64,000 nucleotides of DNA from Coriaria nepalensis (lineage: Eukaryota; Streptophyta; Magnoliopsida; Cucurbitales; Coriariaceae). The stretch is from contig CP114483.1 of the NCBI GenBank assembly GCA_027186245.1, positions 16,760,220 to 16,824,219 on the forward strand. The letters run 5' to 3'. Under the pieces are notes generated by a model. It saw nothing but the letters and a program-made list of their open reading frames with translations, was not told where the DNA came from and made no database searches. Shown in pieces: positions 62,831-64,000 of this stretch (its first letter is position 1; each line of letters opens with the position of its first letter). A program made the translations under genes and the position numbers.

Positions 62831-64000
62831 ATGTTTGAAGGGCGCAAATAGAATTCGTTCAACTTAATTTAGAATGATTTAATGACTCGAAGAGACTCAG
62901 TTACATGACTTAAAGGCTAAACAAATGCATTGTTGCCTTCAATAGATCAACTGCAAGTTATGCACGAAAGTCATATTTAAAGGCCGAATTTCGTTCGAAG
63001 TGATTTAGAAAGATTTAATGACTAAAAGAGACGCAATAATATGACTTTATGGCTAAAAAAATGCATAGTTGCCTTCAATGGTCAATTGCAAGTTATGCCT
63101 GAAAGTCGCGTTTTAAATGCAAAAAGAGATCTGGTTCGTAGTGCCTTCAAACAATTTAATGATTGAAAAGACTGAGTGATATGCTTTTTAATGGTAAAAT
63201 AATGCATTGGTGTCTTCAATAAATTAATTGCAAGTTATGTAAGAAAATAATGTTTGAAGGGCGCAAATAGAATTCTTTCAACTTAATTTAGAATGATTTA
63301 ATGACTCGAAGAGACTCAATTACATAACTTAAAGGCTAAACAAATGCATTGTTGCCTTCAATAGATCAACTGCAAGTTATGCACGAAAGTCATATTTAAA
63401 GGCCGAATTTCGTTCGAAGTGATTTAGAAAGATTTAATGACTAAAAGAGACGCAATAATATGACTTTATGGCTAAAAAAATGCATAGTTGCCTTCACTAG
63501 ATCAATTGCAAGTTATGCATGAAAGTCGCGTTTTAAATGCGAAAAGAGATATGGTCCGACGTGCCTTCAAACAATTTAATGATTGAAAAGACTGAGTGAC
63601 ATGCTTTTTAATGGTAAAATAATGCATTGTTGTCTTCAATAGATTAATTGGAGGTTATGTAATAAAATCATGTTTGAAGGGAAAAAATAGAATTCGTTCG
63701 ACTTAATTTAGAATGATTTAACGACTAGAAGATACTCATTGACATGACTTTAAGGCTAAACAAATGCATTGTTGACTTGAATAGGTCAACTGCAAGTTAT
63801 GCATGAAAGTCATGTTCAAATGCCGAATTTCGTCCGAAGTGATTTAGAATGATTTTGTGACTAAAAGAGACGCAAAAATATGACTTTAAGGCTAAAAAAA
63901 TGTATAGTTGCCTTCAATAGATCAATTGCAAGTTATGCATGAAAGTCGCGTTTTAAATGCAAAAAGAGAATTGGTTGGAAGTGCCTTCAAACAATTTAAT
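62831..64000 (+). repeat. Last units of the window, array continues
   Basis: Units at 62831 (419 bp) and 63250 (420 bp) are A2-B2 type with TTCAACTTAATTT and GACTTTATGGC in common, and look like neighbouring duplicates. The second has lost its CpG-containing CGTTCG (AATTCTTTCAAC). The last unit, at 63670, is A1-B1 type and is cut by the window end 53 bp into its C monomer (63948-64000), so the array extends beyond the window. Confidence 0.9.

Larger units (their letters stand above)
1..64000 (+). repeat. Satellite array of a 420-bp trimeric higher-order repeat (A-B-C)
   Basis: The window is tiled completely by a 420-bp unit, all copies in the same orientation. Taking the ATGTTTGAAG that opens monomer A as the start, units begin at 5, 425, 845, 1401, then every 420 bp to 4341; 4762, 5182, 5603, every 420 to 7283; 7702, every 420 to 16522; 17084-18344; 18906-21846; 22408-23248; 23607, 24027; 24589-27109; 27528-28788; 29207; 29626-34246; 34665-35925; 36342-43482; 43901-46001; 46420-48520; 48939-51039; 51458-53138; 53557-56077; 56361-57201; 57623; 58042; 58461; 58880-60140; 60559; 60977; 61396-62236; 62655; 62831; 63250; 63670. 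That makes 152 units. Intervals other than 420 reflect small indels or gained and lost monomers, listed separately. Stops in all six frames preclude coding. Bases 1-4 are the tail of a C monomer. No unique sequence, transposon or microsatellite interrupts the array. A role at the centromere or in heterochromatin is inferred from array form only. Confidence 0.98.

Noticed and set aside
1..64000. CRISPR array (regular repeats with near-constant spacing)
   Set aside because: The repeat fills the whole unit: all 420 bp recur, with no unique spacers between short repeats, no leader and no cas genes. Unit size and trimer structure are those of a eukaryotic satellite.
1..64000. Transposable element, retroviral LTR or rDNA/5S-type tandem genes
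   Set aside because: No reading frame long enough for a transposase or polymerase, no terminal inverted repeats or target-site duplications, no tRNA-like or rRNA-like segments, and no telomeric repeat. The array is uninterrupted satellite.
1..64000. Inverted segments or a change of array orientation
   Set aside because: All 152 A monomers read in the same direction; no unit boundary shows reverse-complement monomers.

Overview
The whole 64 kb window is one uninterrupted block of eukaryotic satellite DNA. I find no genes, RNA genes, transposable elements, CRISPR arrays or unique-sequence spacers. Every stretch I read, end to end and all in the same orientation, is a copy of one 420-bp tandem unit of about 30% GC (127 G+C in a hand-counted 420 bases). 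The unit is a higher-order repeat made of three diverged relatives of an ancestral ~140-bp monomer: A (142 bp), B (136 bp) and C (142 bp). I count 152 A monomers, about 151 B and about 156 C. A contains the only GAATTC (EcoRI) site, so EcoRI should give a 420-bp ladder. The size and form of the array suggest pericentromeric or centromeric heterochromatin. The species cannot be named from this sequence. CpG is not depleted (about 11 per unit by hand count against about 9-10 expected), which argues mildly for a genome with little germline CpG methylation, such as an insect or other invertebrate.

Layout by region. From 1 to about 10.6 kb the units are a mosaic of variants, with one extra B monomer near 1.1 kb. 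From 10,642 to 12,321 there is an 840-bp tandem duplication. From 14,422 to 23,247 there are nested duplications of 1.4-2.7 kb that copied one aberrant A-B-C-C unit to three places. From 23.2 to 28 kb there is a 61-bp deletion, a fourth C-C unit and several locally duplicated units. From 27.9 to 35.5 kb there are copies of blocks found 5.04 kb and 14.37 kb away. From 38,022 to 40,541 there is a 1,260-bp tandem duplication. From 43,482 to 55,236 is the most homogeneous part: three tandem copies of a 2,519-bp super-repeat (six units), then two copies of a 2,099-bp derivative (five units). From 55.2 kb to the end the array is more degenerate, with many 1-2 bp indels, a lost B monomer, a 244-bp deletion and a 1.26-kb tandem duplication.

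The parts relate through recombination. Three linked haplotypes of the unit recur: A1-B1, A2-B2, and a recombinant with A1-like sequence followed by a B1/B2 hybrid. The independent monomer gains and losses mostly have breakpoints inside a 49-bp segment at the 3' end of each monomer, which is also the segment best conserved between A, B and C. This fits evolution by unequal exchange and gene conversion. The notable features are the multi-level repeat hierarchy (140 to 420 to 840/1,260/2,519 bp), the conserved core that coincides with the crossover sites, and a partial resemblance to a CENP-B box in monomer B. The only reading frame of any length (minus strand, 62,561-62,800) crosses a deletion junction and is rejected as a gene.
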